Shown here in pieces: positions 44,321 through 53,619 of a stretch of DNA of 64,000 nt. Below the pieces are notes generated by a model. The model was not told the DNA's origin, ran no database searches, and worked only from the letters and a program-made list of their open reading frames with translations. The position numbers and the translations under genes were made by a program. Every line of letters begins with the position of its first letter. The stretch's first letter is position 1. The DNA is from CAKMZU01 sp965248335 (GTDB lineage Bacteria > Pseudomonadota > Gammaproteobacteria > Pseudomonadales > DT-91): assembly GCA_965248335.1 (NCBI GenBank), contig CBDFIY010000002.1, positions 248,001 to 312,000 of the forward strand, read 5' to 3'.

Positions 44321-45406
44321 GTGGCCGACTATTTTCCTTTTTTACCCTCCGGAGAAGCACCCGCTTTTTCTCATGTTGACGGTGGAAGTTTCTGGTTTTT
44401 ACTCAAAGGTAATCATCAAGAGTTTTCTTTACAAAGAACTTGGGGCGATCTTGATGACATCCAGCGGGGGAAATTGATTGATGAAGCCCTGTTTTCTGAA
44501 CGTTGCCATCATGCATTTAAACTATGCTGTGAAAGTAATAATTTACAGCGCATTGATCAAACCTTCATGATTGAAGGTTTTTGTTGTCATTGTGATATTG
44601 AACTTGTGCCTGTTATCAAAGATGTATCCATTGATATTATTGGTCACATGCAACTGCTTGGCGTGAACCCGTTACACGGATTAGATAAAGCACCCGATTT
44701 ACAGTCTGTGCTATTACCCTTGTTTCACAATGTTAATCAGCGTATTGCTCAAACCATTAAATCGCTAAAAACCAGTGTTTATCTATTAAATAAAGCGGAC
44801 AAAGTAACGACCCGTTGTTATTTTAATGAACTTGCAGATGCGAATATTTCTAAGATTGAATGCCTCGTGGACGATGTGAGTTTGTTCCATAATCTGATTC
44901 GAGACGATAATGTACCTGTATTAACGCAATTCTCACTATCTGCAATTATAGAGGATATTCAAATTTCTCGGCAAGGATTACTGAGTCAACGAAATATTAC
45001 GTTAGCAATAGATATGGGTAATTTACCGAATCATTATGTCATTGGTGATGGCGACTATTTTATGATGTTATTGAATAAATTATTCGATTTGGTGATTTCA
45101 TGGAATGACAGAGGGACTGTGCGTATTGCTGGGCAGATAGAAAAAATGGGCAGTGAAGATTATCAATTACATTTAAATTTCTATTCACACTGTCTTCGCT
45201 TGCCTGTCGGTGTTGAGGTCAGTGATGTAAATAATTTATTGTGCATGTCTAAAAAAGATCCACAAAAAATGAACGTACTGCCTTTACTGGATATGCTGAT
45301 TTGTCGTCAGATTCTAAAAAATTTGAAAGGTAAAATTTCAGTGAGTCAGGTTGCAGCGATGGATATGAATATCAAACTGGGAATACCTATCCATATTCAG
45401 CCGTAG
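44321..45406 (+). CDS. Degenerate histidine-kinase-like protein
   Basis: 361 aa from a GTG at 44321 with AGGAG five bases upstream; an earlier in-frame start would add an unlikely leader. Residues 1-120 resemble a PAS-like sensor. 128-195 form a coiled two-helix DHp-like segment with a possible phospho-acceptor H136 (LPLFHNVNQ). 205-358 follow the HATPase layout: GDGDYFMMLLNKLFDLVIS is the N-box position, but the essential Asn is Asp256, and no DxGxG box is visible, so ATP binding is probably lost. The end (LLDMLICRQILKNLKGKISV) matches the HATPase C-terminal helix and strand. No response regulator is adjacent and no membrane span is seen. Confidence 0.6.
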   Translation: MADYFPFLPSGEAPAFSHVDGGSFWFLLKGNHQEFSLQRTWGDLDDIQRGKLIDEALFSERCHHAFKLCCESNNLQRIDQTFMIEGFCCHCDIELVPVIKDVSIDIIGHMQLLGVNPLHGLDKAPDLQSVLLPLFHNVNQRIAQTIKSLKTSVYLLNKADKVTTRCYFNELADANISKIECLVDDVSLFHNLIRDDNVPVLTQFSLSAIIEDIQISRQGLLSQRNITLAIDMGNLPNHYVIGDGDYFMMLLNKLFDLVISWNDRGTVRIAGQIEKMGSEDYQLHLNFYSHCLRLPVGVEVSDVNNLLCMSKKDPQKMNVLPLLDMLICRQILKNLKGKISVSQVAAMDMNIKLGIPIHIQP

Positions 45407-45427
45407 TCTTTTTGCATGGCATTTCTC

Positions 45428-45525
45428 GTACATCATTTTAAAAGATTTGTCGGGTAATGAGCTCCCGCGAAGGCGGGATAATAAAGCATAAAACTAAATC
45501 CGACAGTCAGATTGAAATGATGTAC
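45428..45525. repeat. Long inverted repeat with REP-like GC-rich core
   Basis: GTACATCATTT (45428-45438) and AAATGATGTAC (45515-45525) are perfect inverted arms. Inside them GTCGG/CCGAC pair, and at the centre CCCGC-GAAG-GCGGG (45464-45477) forms a hairpin like common proteobacterial REP cores. Could terminate the upstream gene or be a small mobile palindrome. Confidence 0.6.
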
Positions 45526-45544
45526 TAGTTGGGGATTAATTCTT

Positions 45545-45586
45545 ATATACCCAACGCCCTTGCATCTTCAAGGGCGATCGGTGTAT
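45545..45586. repeat. Truncated relative of the repeat after recJ
   Basis: The segment CAACGCCCTTGCATCTTCAA followed by GGGCGATCGGTGTAT matches the end of the repeat at 31261-31391 (in its reverse orientation) with few changes, and is preceded by TATATACC. It looks like a shortened copy in which the middle is missing. Confidence 0.55.
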
Positions 45587-45622
45587 CAGCGCTTTTCACA
45601 CATAGAGTGAAAAGGCGATGCT

Positions 45623-46653
45623 TTATTTAAATCCAATCCCTATCGGTAATCCGACATTAATAGCAAAAGCAATGCCGTTGTTTTTTTGTTGCCCAATCAT
45701 GAATGAAAAGTCATAAGGAGTTTGATTAGAGGCAGAAAATAACTCGGGATAAAAATTAAAACGAAAACGAAAACGAAAATCTTCAGAGCTATTCATTAAG
45801 ATTGACAGTGCCAGCTCTCCATTGCTTTCTAAAAAATAGCCTGAGGTCAATTTCCCTTTGATGTTGATTGGATCAGTATAAAAAATACCAGCAGAAAAAG
45901 AATGTGAGAAACGGCCTGTATCGTAGGTTAAGCCAATCATATTCATCATTCCTGTATAAAATAAAGGCCTTACATTGGCAAACTCGAATGCTTTTGGGCG
46001 AAAAATATAATTTAAACTAGCGCCGAATATCTGATTTTTGTGTATGTCGAAGGTGGGCATGAAGTGCCATGTAGACATGCCTGCATCATTGACTAGAAAG
46101 TTAATGAAATCAGTATTTACTCCTAAAAAAAATCCCGCTAAATCAAAGAAAAAGAGATCTGCAATGTGGTCGTGTGCGGAAATATCTCGATTGTTATTTT
46201 CATTGGCCTCATTACCAATGTGGGCAGCATAAGTAATAAGGAAGGCGAATGTTTTTTTCCACTGTAGGTTATAAGAATCGGCATATCCCATTAACTTATC
46301 CGTTTCATAAGCACTGGCGATGGTATGTAAGAAGATATTGGGGAGTACTCGTATGCTAAAGAATTCATCCGAAATAAATTTTCGCCAGCCACCTTGATTC
46401 TCAATGGCTTTGATTGGATTTTTGCAGAGTGATAAAATACTTTGATTGTTTTTTAAGAAATTATCCTGGGTGAAAAGATAATTATTTTGTGTGACATCAA
46501 ATGCACCGTTGAAATAGTATTCAGCAGGATACCATAGCTGGTGACGGTTTTTGTTAAAGGTAATGTGGTCGTTGTCTGCAGCAGTAACCGAAAGTGTCAG
46601 CTAGCGATGAAAGCCATCAGCAATAATTTGTTGATAAGGTGTTTGGTCGGCAT
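45623..46653 (-). pseudogene. Outer-membrane beta-barrel-like protein, frameshifted in the signal peptide
   Basis: Starting at the ATG at 46653, MPTKHLINKLLLMAFIAS is a perfect n- and h-region of a signal peptide but runs into TGA. In the next frame, from 46600, LTLSVTAADND supplies the cleavage site and the frame stays open for 325 aa to 45623. One missing base at 46599/46600 separates them; the joined protein would be 343 aa. The mature part alternates hydrophobic and polar residues, rich in aromatic residues, with the segment HIADLFFFDLAGFFLG and a C-terminus ending GIGFK, as in outer-membrane barrels. I cannot name the family. AT-rich, isolated gene. Confidence 0.65.
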
Positions 46654-46821
46654 CTGCAGTAATGAATGATCTATAGAGAATTTATTAAAGGTAGTTGATA
46701 AAGGCACTATGGGGTAAAGGTACTTCTAAAAAGCCTTGTTTGAAAAACACGCAATAGTTAATGCATGCGTGCCATCAAAATCAGGTATGTAGGAGACCCT
46801 TTACATTTATCACTGGCATTT

Positions 46822-48195
46822 TTAAAGATTTTCCTCTGCAAATGCTGCAAGTCTGCTGCGCTCTATGCCGTTTACATGGATAACACTGGCATGACGAAAA
46901 CTTTTCATCTTATCTACGCAATAGGTTAGCCCAGAGGTTAATGGGTTTATATAGTGGTTATCAATTTGAGCAAGGTTCCCGAGTATAACGATTTTTGAAT
47001 TTTGCCCTATACGTGTGATGATCGATTTCAATTGGAACTGTGTAAGGCTTTGTGCTTCATCAATAATGACATAGCTATTATTGAATGATCTCCCCCGCAT
47101 AAAATTAAGCGATTTGAACTGTATGTTCGCTTTTTGTTTGACGTATTCAATACTGCCTAGAGGTGACTCGTCTTCGCTGTGCAAAATCTCGAGATTGTCT
47201 TCAAATGCAGCTAGCCAAGGCATCATTTTTTCTTCTTCCGTACCGGGTAAGAAGCCAATATCCTCAGCAATGGGGGGCGTGGAGCGCGCAATAATGAGTT
47301 TGTCATAACGCCTTTGTTCAATGATGCTGTCCAGCGCATTCGCTAATGCAAGCAGTGTTTTACCTGATCCGGCTGGACCTGTCATGATATTCAAATCAAT
47401 ATCAGGGTTGTTTAATTGGAAAAGTGCCATGGCTTGCTCTAAGTTTCTCGGTTTTACGCCCCAGCAGGATTGCCGCATGAGGTATCCGTGGCTCATATCG
47501 CGGAGGTAGAGATAGGATTCATTCATGTTCTCAATATGGGCAATAAAGTTCTCATCATCCATGATAAACATACCTAAAAACGCTTTGGGTAACACATTAC
47601 GAGGCACTTTATGAATGGTATTCTGGTTTTCCCTCAGTGTTTCAACTTCGCTGATAGATTCCCAAAAGCTACCTTCAAAGCGGTGATAGCCTTTCGAAAG
47701 CAAATTTATGTCATCAAGCACGCGGTCTTTGCGATAATCTTCGACTTGCTCAAGCCCACAGCCTTTCGCTTTGATCCGCATGTTGATGTCTTTAGTGATC
47801 AGACAGACGAAACTTTCTGGATGTTTTCTTTGTAGCGTCATGGCCACATTAATAATTTGGTTATCATTATTTTGTTGAGGGGAGTTGTTGATAAAAGGCC
47901 CTATTACCGATTCTGTAATGAGGTGGTCAGGATAAATGCTGAGCCTGCCATCTTGCTCGGGGTGTATATGCACGCCCGCTTGAATAGCTTTAGGGCTCGC
48001 ATCGCTCACCAGCCTATCGATGAATGAAATGGCGATTCGGGCTTCTCTGCTAACGTCTTTGAGTTTCTTATCTTTAATGTTGTCTAATTCTTCTAGCACG
48101 GTCATCGGAATAACAACGTGGTGCTCATGAAATGATTGAATCGCTAAGGGATCATGGAGTAAAACGTTCGTATCAAGTACATAAATTTTTTGCAT
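46822..48195 (-). CDS. PhoH family protein with N-terminal PIN domain
   Basis: 457 aa from the ATG at 48195, with GGAGGC upstream; an in-frame start 5 codons earlier is less likely. The N-terminal PIN nuclease domain starts IYVLDTNVLLHDP (D8 acidic site) with further acidic residues near LEELD. The C-terminal PhoH P-loop domain has Walker A GPAGSGKT and Walker B YVIIDEAQSLT. Members couple RNA unwinding with cleavage. Monocistronic, leftward. Confidence 0.93.
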   Translation of the reverse strand: MQKIYVLDTNVLLHDPLAIQSFHEHHVVIPMTVLEELDNIKDKKLKDVSREARIAISFIDRLVSDASPKAIQAGVHIHPEQDGRLSIYPDHLITESVIGPFINNSPQQNNDNQIINVAMTLQRKHPESFVCLITKDINMRIKAKGCGLEQVEDYRKDRVLDDINLLSKGYHRFEGSFWESISEVETLRENQNTIHKVPRNVLPKAFLGMFIMDDENFIAHIENMNESYLYLRDMSHGYLMRQSCWGVKPRNLEQAMALFQLNNPDIDLNIMTGPAGSGKTLLALANALDSIIEQRRYDKLIIARSTPPIAEDIGFLPGTEEEKMMPWLAAFEDNLEILHSEDESPLGSIEYVKQKANIQFKSLNFMRGRSFNNSYVIIDEAQSLTQFQLKSIITRIGQNSKIVILGNLAQIDNHYINPLTSGLTYCVDKMKSFRHASVIHVNGIERSRLAAFAEENL

Positions 48196-48419
48196 AGCGC
48201 CTCCTGGCAAACATGCGAGAGCAAGTTATACGGACTATTTATGATGGGGTTGGAGAAGTGACTATAAAAGTGATTTAGAAACCTTGTTATTGAGGGGGTG
48301 GCATTCCTTTGGATGACATTGTGATGAGAGAAAGAGGTTAAAAAAAAGATATTTATCCGTCCTTGTTTTGTCTTTATGCATTCAGCATAGGCGAAAAAGA
48401 ACGGAGAAAAAAGTGCTGC

Positions 48420-49100
48420 TTAGAATTTTAATGTCTTTTGTAGTTCTTTGATGTATTCGAGCTGTTCATCTTGACTCAGTGCAGAGCCGATACTATCAGG
48501 GAGCTTTTCAATGTCAGGTTTTGCCAGTTTAAATCCTTGGCGGACTTGCTGACAGAACTTTTGATAATGCTGTTGGAAAATGGGGAATGTCTTATGCTCA
48601 GCATTGTTGGCGAGGAAGTACCAGCCACTACTTTTCCCTGCGTGGTAAACTGCGAGGTGTCGCCAGGGGAAGGTGGCTTTAGGGCTCGGGGCATGACAAG
48701 CCTCCATATAGGCGGAGCGTACTTCCGGTAGCCCAAAACAATCGGTCTCTTGCTCAGTATATTTGATGATGCCCCGGATAGAGGGTAGGTATTCAGAATT
48801 CTGTACGGCCTCTCTTGCTGCCAGTACGATTTGTTCGGCGGGATAGTAGCATAAGTGGGAATACCAGAGCTTTTTAGCAAAACGCAGTTTTTCGAGTGTC
48901 GGGAATGCCTTCGTGTATTGGTTGTGATACACCAAATCAAACTCTGTGAAAATTTGATCGATCGCTTTAAAAACAGACTCGCGATGCTTGTCAGATAATG
49001 GGGCGTTAGAGTCCTTCTGTCCAGCTTCTGTCTGTATGTTTGTCGAGGAAGCTTGCAGGCTGGATGTTGCCGACTCCAGCAGGTCTTTGCTGTTGCGCAT
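48420..49100 (-). CDS. Phage lambda P-like replication protein, probable helicase loader
   Basis: 226 aa. The N-terminal ~35 residues are low complexity. The central region (AIDQIFTEFDLVYHNQY, LRFAKKLWYSHLCYYPAEQIVLAAREAV, SEYLPSIRGIIKYT) resembles lambda P-type proteins that load the DnaB helicase. Its start lies 95 bases inside the end of the DnaT-domain gene, in another frame, suggesting coupled expression. No other phage genes are near, so it looks chromosomal. The family assignment is by resemblance only. Confidence 0.6.
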   Translation of the reverse strand: MRNSKDLLESATSSLQASSTNIQTEAGQKDSNAPLSDKHRESVFKAIDQIFTEFDLVYHNQYTKAFPTLEKLRFAKKLWYSHLCYYPAEQIVLAAREAVQNSEYLPSIRGIIKYTEQETDCFGLPEVRSAYMEACHAPSPKATFPWRHLAVYHAGKSSGWYFLANNAEHKTFPIFQQHYQKFCQQVRQGFKLAKPDIEKLPDSIGSALSQDEQLEYIKELQKTLKF

Positions 49101-50112
49101 AAGTATTACCTTGCAGTTGATGCTGATTAGCCCATAAATATTTCACATTTTGCAAAAATTTGGTGTTCCAGGAGCTTTGTAGTCGGCCGCTTTCTTGCCA
49201 ATATAAAATGAACTCTTTGATACAGCTTTTGGCAAATGCTTCCTCTATGTGGGCGAGTTGTAAAATATCATAAACTTCGGGTGCCGGTTGCCAATCTGAA
49301 GCAATAGGCTTTGGTATCGTGTCGTATTTCGATGTACCTGTAAAAATCACCCATTGCCTTTTGACATGTTTAATAAAATTACTGCTCCACGTTTCTGTCA
49401 CAGCCCCTTTTTCGCGCCAAAACAGAACAAATTCAGGAATGGCGTCTTCAATAAACGCTTTGCTGATACCGTTACGAATAAGAATTTCAACGGCATCGGA
49501 ATGTGGATACCAATCTTGTTGCATGCTGGTGGCGCGTTTAGCGCTATCCTCTAGGAAATGTACCTCGGCCTTTTGTCGCTGCCAGTTTCTGACGACTTGC
49601 TTATAAAATTGCGCCGCCCAGGAGTGGCTGATTTTTCCTGAATCCACCCAAAAACGGACGAATTCGGTGACTTGTTGCTGAGCAAAGGTTTCGATGATCC
49701 CGTGATCTTGATAAAGCCTGTCGAGGATCGAGCGATCTGGCCGCCACTTAGGGGATATTCTGTTGGCACCTGACTGGGATCTTATGATTTTTTGGGGGGC
49801 TGTTTTTTGAGCCGGGCTTTGATGTGTGGTGTTCAGCGATGTATTAAATACCAGTTCATTGCTTTGATTCAACGGTGCGCTTTGTATTTCAATGAACCCT
49901 TGGTCATTGAGGCTTTTTGCGACGCGTTGACAGTCATGAATTTGCCAAAAAGGAAATTTCTGACAAAGCTGTTCCGCCTTTAATGCATAAGGTGCCTTTC
50001 CCATGATGGTCGCCGCATCTTGCAAAAACTGCCATAAAATGGCCTCCTCAAGCCCCATGCGCTGTGCATTCTCAGCGCAAAAAATGACGGTTGAGGCGGT
50101 ATTATTGGACAT
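49006..50112 (-). CDS. Protein with three tandem DnaT ssDNA-binding domains
   Basis: 368 aa. After an N-terminal winged-helix-like part (about 20-90) and a Gln/Ser/Thr-rich linker, the same ~58-residue module occurs three times: 121-178, 199-257 and 272-329. Each starts W-x-P, contains (T/P/K)EF(V/I)x(F/Y)W and SWxxxF, and ends with a Trp, the pattern of the DnaT C-terminal domain that binds ssDNA in primosome assembly. Classical DnaT has one. It is divergent from radA and overlaps the lambda P-like gene, with which it may form a helicase-loading pair. Confidence 0.85.
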   Translation of the reverse strand: MSNNTASTVIFCAENAQRMGLEEAILWQFLQDAATIMGKAPYALKAEQLCQKFPFWQIHDCQRVAKSLNDQGFIEIQSAPLNQSNELVFNTSLNTTHQSPAQKTAPQKIIRSQSGANRISPKWRPDRSILDRLYQDHGIIETFAQQQVTEFVRFWVDSGKISHSWAAQFYKQVVRNWQRQKAEVHFLEDSAKRATSMQQDWYPHSDAVEILIRNGISKAFIEDAIPEFVLFWREKGAVTETWSSNFIKHVKRQWVIFTGTSKYDTIPKPIASDWQPAPEVYDILQLAHIEEAFAKSCIKEFILYWQESGRLQSSWNTKFLQNVKYLWANQHQLQGNTYAQQQRPAGVGNIQPASFLDKHTDRSWTEGL

Positions 50113-50226
50113 CAGTAAAAACCATGGTTGACGATATTTTTATAGGCGGCTGTTTTTTCGCTGTAGTGTACGTCATAAGCGTAAGCCTTGCTACAATAGA
50201 CATATTTTAGCAGCTGGGGTAAGCCG

Positions 50227-51609
50227 ATGGCTAAAGTAAAGACAGCCTATGTCTGTAATGAGTGTGGTGGCGAACATGCTAAATGGCAAGGTCAGTGCAA
50301 TGATTGTGGTCAATGGAATACGATTGTTACGTTAAAAATACCAGCAAGTACGGGGGCTGCGGAGACTGTGAAGCAAGTGGGTTTTGCTGGTGTGGGTGCG
50401 TCGCAAATAATGCCCTTGTCTGATGTGGACATTGAGCAACTGCCGCGAATTGGTACGACTATCGAGGAATTTGATCGTGTCTTAGGAGGTGGTTTGGTGC
50501 ATGGTTCAGCCGTTCTCGTGGGGGGGCATCCCGGTGCAGGGAAAAGCACATTATTGCTACAAATTCTCTGTATGCTGGCTGAACGACATAAGGCGCTCTA
50601 TATCACCGGTGAAGAATCCATGCAGCAAGTGGCTATGCGTGCTAAAAGATTGCAGCTGCCAACCGGCAAGCTAGCCATGCTGACAGAAACCAATGTGGTT
50701 GAGATTTGCCAAAAAGCTCAGGTACATCAGCCAAAAATTTTAGTGATTGATTCGATCCAAGTGATGCATATGCCAGAGGTTTCTTCGGCACCGGGTTCGG
50801 TGAGTCAAGTACGTGAGTGCGCTGCCTTTTTAACCCGGTTTGCAAAACAGACGCAGACGATTCTGTTTTTAGTTGGGCATGTTACCAAAGATGGGAGCTT
50901 GGCCGGGCCAAAAGTACTGGAGCACATGATTGATACCTCGATCATGTTGGAAGGCAGTAGTGATAGTCGCTACCGTACATTAAGGAGCATAAAAAATCGT
51001 TTTGGCGCAGTGAATGAAGTGGGCGTTTTTGCGATGACCGAAACAGGGTTGAGGCAAGTCAAAAATCCTTCGGCTATTTTTTTGTCGAGAGGAAAAGAGA
51101 TTTCGGCAGGAAGTGTGGTCATGGTGATTTGGGAGGGAACACGCCCACTGCTTGTGGAATTACAAGCTTTGGTTGATGATAGCCCCTTTGGCAATCCGCG
51201 ACGTGTAGCAGTAGGTGTTGATCACAATCGTATTTCTATGTTGCTTGCGGTACTGCATCGTCATGGTGGCATTCAAGCCGCGGATCAGGATGTGTATATC
51301 AATGTGGTGGGGGGCCTGAAAGTTTTGGAAACCAGTGCTGATTTAGCCATTTTATTGGCCGTGGTTTCTAGTTTACGAAATAGAGTGTTGCCAGAAGATT
51401 TAGTTATTTTTGGCGAAGTGGGGTTGGCAGGTGAGATTCGACCTGTGCCTAGCGGTATTGAACGATTACATGAAGCAGCGAAGCATGGATTCAAAAGGGC
51501 AATTGTTGCTAAAGCCAATAGCCCTCAAAAACCGATAGAGGGTATGTGTGTGCATGGCGTGGATCGCCTGTCAGAGGCATTGAGCCTCATGTCTGACTTG
51601 GAAAATTGA
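50227..51609 (+). CDS. radA: DNA repair protein RadA
   Basis: 460 aa. N-terminal zinc finger with C10, C13, C24 and C27. RecA-like ATPase core has Walker A GGHPGAGKST at 99-108. The RadA-specific KNRFG motif occurs in SIKNRFGAVNEVG. A C-terminal Lon-like domain includes DVYINVVGGLKV and GEVGLAGEIRPV. Promotes branch migration during recombination. All motifs intact. Confidence 0.97.
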   Translation: MAKVKTAYVCNECGGEHAKWQGQCNDCGQWNTIVTLKIPASTGAAETVKQVGFAGVGASQIMPLSDVDIEQLPRIGTTIEEFDRVLGGGLVHGSAVLVGGHPGAGKSTLLLQILCMLAERHKALYITGEESMQQVAMRAKRLQLPTGKLAMLTETNVVEICQKAQVHQPKILVIDSIQVMHMPEVSSAPGSVSQVRECAAFLTRFAKQTQTILFLVGHVTKDGSLAGPKVLEHMIDTSIMLEGSSDSRYRTLRSIKNRFGAVNEVGVFAMTETGLRQVKNPSAIFLSRGKEISAGSVVMVIWEGTRPLLVELQALVDDSPFGNPRRVAVGVDHNRISMLLAVLHRHGGIQAADQDVYINVVGGLKVLETSADLAILLAVVSSLRNRVLPEDLVIFGEVGLAGEIRPVPSGIERLHEAAKHGFKRAIVAKANSPQKPIEGMCVHGVDRLSEALSLMSDLEN

Positions 51610-51618
51610 ACTGCTCTT

Positions 51619-52152
51619 TTATTCTCGTGATATTTCAGTATTAGTTACTTCTTTCCACAGATGGTCATAAGCAGACCCACCTGTATAGCAGCACTCTCCA
51701 CAGAGGTTTACACAACATGTGTGGTAAGCTCCGGGGTTGTATTCAGTGGCCTCGTTTAGTTTTGGTTGAGGCACCTCGTTTAAGGATGGGCAGCAGGCTA
51801 AAAGGCATTGTTCAAAAATATTGAAGTTTTCGAAGGGATTATTGGCTGTTTGCTCAGAGGGCCTTTCATGTCTGGCAGTAGCTACAGCATCAGGCTGGGT
51901 TACGATTGCTGCAGGGTCGGATTCATTCAGTTCTTGCGAAGAACCTTCATCGACTTCATCCTGTTTCTGCGATAAGCCTTGACCCTCTTTTTGCTGCTCA
52001 GAAGAAAGATTTGTTAGTTCAGTCTCGTCTATACGGTCTATATCGTTGAAGAGTTTTGTGGAAAAACCAAAACCACAACATGCCCCTCCTGCTGACATGA
52101 CATGAGATGGACTGTTGAGTAGGGCTAGTATGAAAATTAAAAAATATTTCAT
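51619..52152 (-). CDS. Cys-rich secreted protein, unknown function
   Basis: 177 aa. Signal peptide about 1-20 (ending HVMSAGG). The mature protein starts with a CC pair (GGACCGFGF), has a long acidic Glu/Gln/Ser linker (about 38-110), and then a Cys cluster: CLLACCPSL, HTCCVNLCGECCYTGG. The roughly ten Cys suggest disulfides or metal binding in the periplasm or outside the cell. I do not recognise it. It ends 9 bases past radA on the opposite strand. Confidence 0.65.
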   Translation of the reverse strand: MKYFLIFILALLNSPSHVMSAGGACCGFGFSTKLFNDIDRIDETELTNLSSEQQKEGQGLSQKQDEVDEGSSQELNESDPAAIVTQPDAVATARHERPSEQTANNPFENFNIFEQCLLACCPSLNEVPQPKLNEATEYNPGAYHTCCVNLCGECCYTGGSAYDHLWKEVTNTEISRE

Positions 52153-52218
52153 AAATTTTGCCTGAGTACTTACGTATAGAGATTACTTCAGGTTTTTTTT
52201 GTTCAAAAATAGTTTATG

Positions 52219-53457
52219 TTATTTCATGGTTTTCAAATTTCTTTTTGTGAGTGCCATTTTCGCAGTAAGCGAGGGCGCAAAATAGGTGCTGATTATGGAG
52301 AGTAAACCTTTGTTGGGCTCTGCAAGGTAAGGGAATGTTTGCGAAGGTAAGTGACTTTGTAAGATGCCGTCGCTAATTGCAATGCCATGGCCGCCGTTGA
52401 TGAGTAAAGTCATTAACTTATCAATAATATTCTCCCCAGGTGCACGGCCTCCACTGCGTGTATGAGATTGATTTCTTAATAATGAATTTTCGATCGAAAG
52501 ATAACTGTGGTTGCTGAATGGCTTGCTGGTGTCGATAATTAAGTAATCATGAATAAGAAGGTTAATGAGCGTTGCTCTCCATGCTGGCTGCCAGTCAATA
52601 ACGCCATCGAGTGCATCGTAGTAACGAATATTCTCTTCCATTCTTTTTTTGTATAAAATTTCGTGTGCAGGATTAAGGAGAAATGGTTTTTCGCTGTTAT
52701 AGAGTCTTCGTAAATCCTCTTGCCCAGAAGCCGTCACTAAATGCGCGTTACTAATTTCTGGCCTTGCTGCGCGATCGATAATCTCAGTGGGTTGATTCTT
52801 CCCCCCTCGCTTTGCAATTTGACCCGCAACTGCAAGTAGGGGCTTATCGGCACGCTGAAGCACCTGTTTAATATCGATATCTAAAATGACGCTAAGTATA
52901 TTCATGCGTGTTAGGTCATTCGTCGCCGTTGCTTTGGGTATTTGATGATTAAAAACGAGTGCTGAAAACCAAGAAGCACTGAATAAAAATGGATCGGCGC
53001 GTTTTCCGGCAAAAAGGTAAACGCCGTTGTGAGCATCAGCAAAGACCTGGTTAACGGGCGTGCTGGATGTTTTGCCTGAAGGCAGCAAACAGGTGATCGT
53101 GTGTGGGTTTTTGTTGTGAGGTGTTTCAAAAGTGCAATCAATACGATAGGTTTTACCTTTAGTCTTGATTGCAGCGGTTGTTCCTCTGCCTGATAAAGCA
53201 GCCTCTTTAAGAAGGACGCTGTAAACCAAGCGATCAGAGAAGTGGCCTTTACTTGAAATAAAGGGATAGCTGTTGAGAATAAGCGTTAGTCGATCGGGGT
53301 CGTTAGGGTTGATAAAAGCAAATACATCGGTGATATCTGCAACGGGGTTCTGTATGGAAATCTCGCCATCAACATGATCGCTGGCCTGTATGCTAGTGAT
53401 ACTCAGAAGGCAAGAAAAGCATAGTGAGGCGAAGAGATACGGATATTTTTTTATCAT
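52219..53457 (-). CDS. DUF4331 family secreted protein
   Basis: 412 aa from the ATG at 53457 with GGAAGA upstream. The open frame goes to 53607, but the extension has no signal peptide and looks non-coding. Signal peptide about 1-24 (ending SIQASDH). The mature start SDHVDG and PVADITDVFAFINPNDPDRLTLILN are the DUF4331 hallmark, followed by FAGKRADPFLF and FGNxx-like segments. The family is periplasmic or secreted, function unknown. Located downstream of a Crp/Fnr gene on the same strand. Confidence 0.88.
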   Translation of the reverse strand: MIKKYPYLFASLCFSCLLSITSIQASDHVDGEISIQNPVADITDVFAFINPNDPDRLTLILNSYPFISSKGHFSDRLVYSVLLKEAALSGRGTTAAIKTKGKTYRIDCTFETPHNKNPHTITCLLPSGKTSSTPVNQVFADAHNGVYLFAGKRADPFLFSASWFSALVFNHQIPKATATNDLTRMNILSVILDIDIKQVLQRADKPLLAVAGQIAKRGGKNQPTEIIDRAARPEISNAHLVTASGQEDLRRLYNSEKPFLLNPAHEILYKKRMEENIRYYDALDGVIDWQPAWRATLINLLIHDYLIIDTSKPFSNHSYLSIENSLLRNQSHTRSGGRAPGENIIDKLMTLLINGGHGIAISDGILQSHLPSQTFPYLAEPNKGLLSIISTYFAPSLTAKMALTKRNLKTMK

Positions 53458-53619
53458 CTTTCTTCCGTGAGTTGCTAAAGGGATTTCTATTCTCCATGAT
53501 TGATTGCCGGTTTTAAAGTGAAAACAAAGGGAAGAGGGGCAGGGCCAATGCTGTTTAAAGCAGAGATTCTTTGTTTTGAGCGGGGGAAGAGTAGAGAGAG
53601 GAAGCAATAAAGCTTGAAT

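Noticed and set aside
53458..53607. Longer N-terminus for the DUF4331 protein
   Set aside because: It would bury the signal peptide; the ATG at 53457 has a ribosome site and a proper signal sequence.
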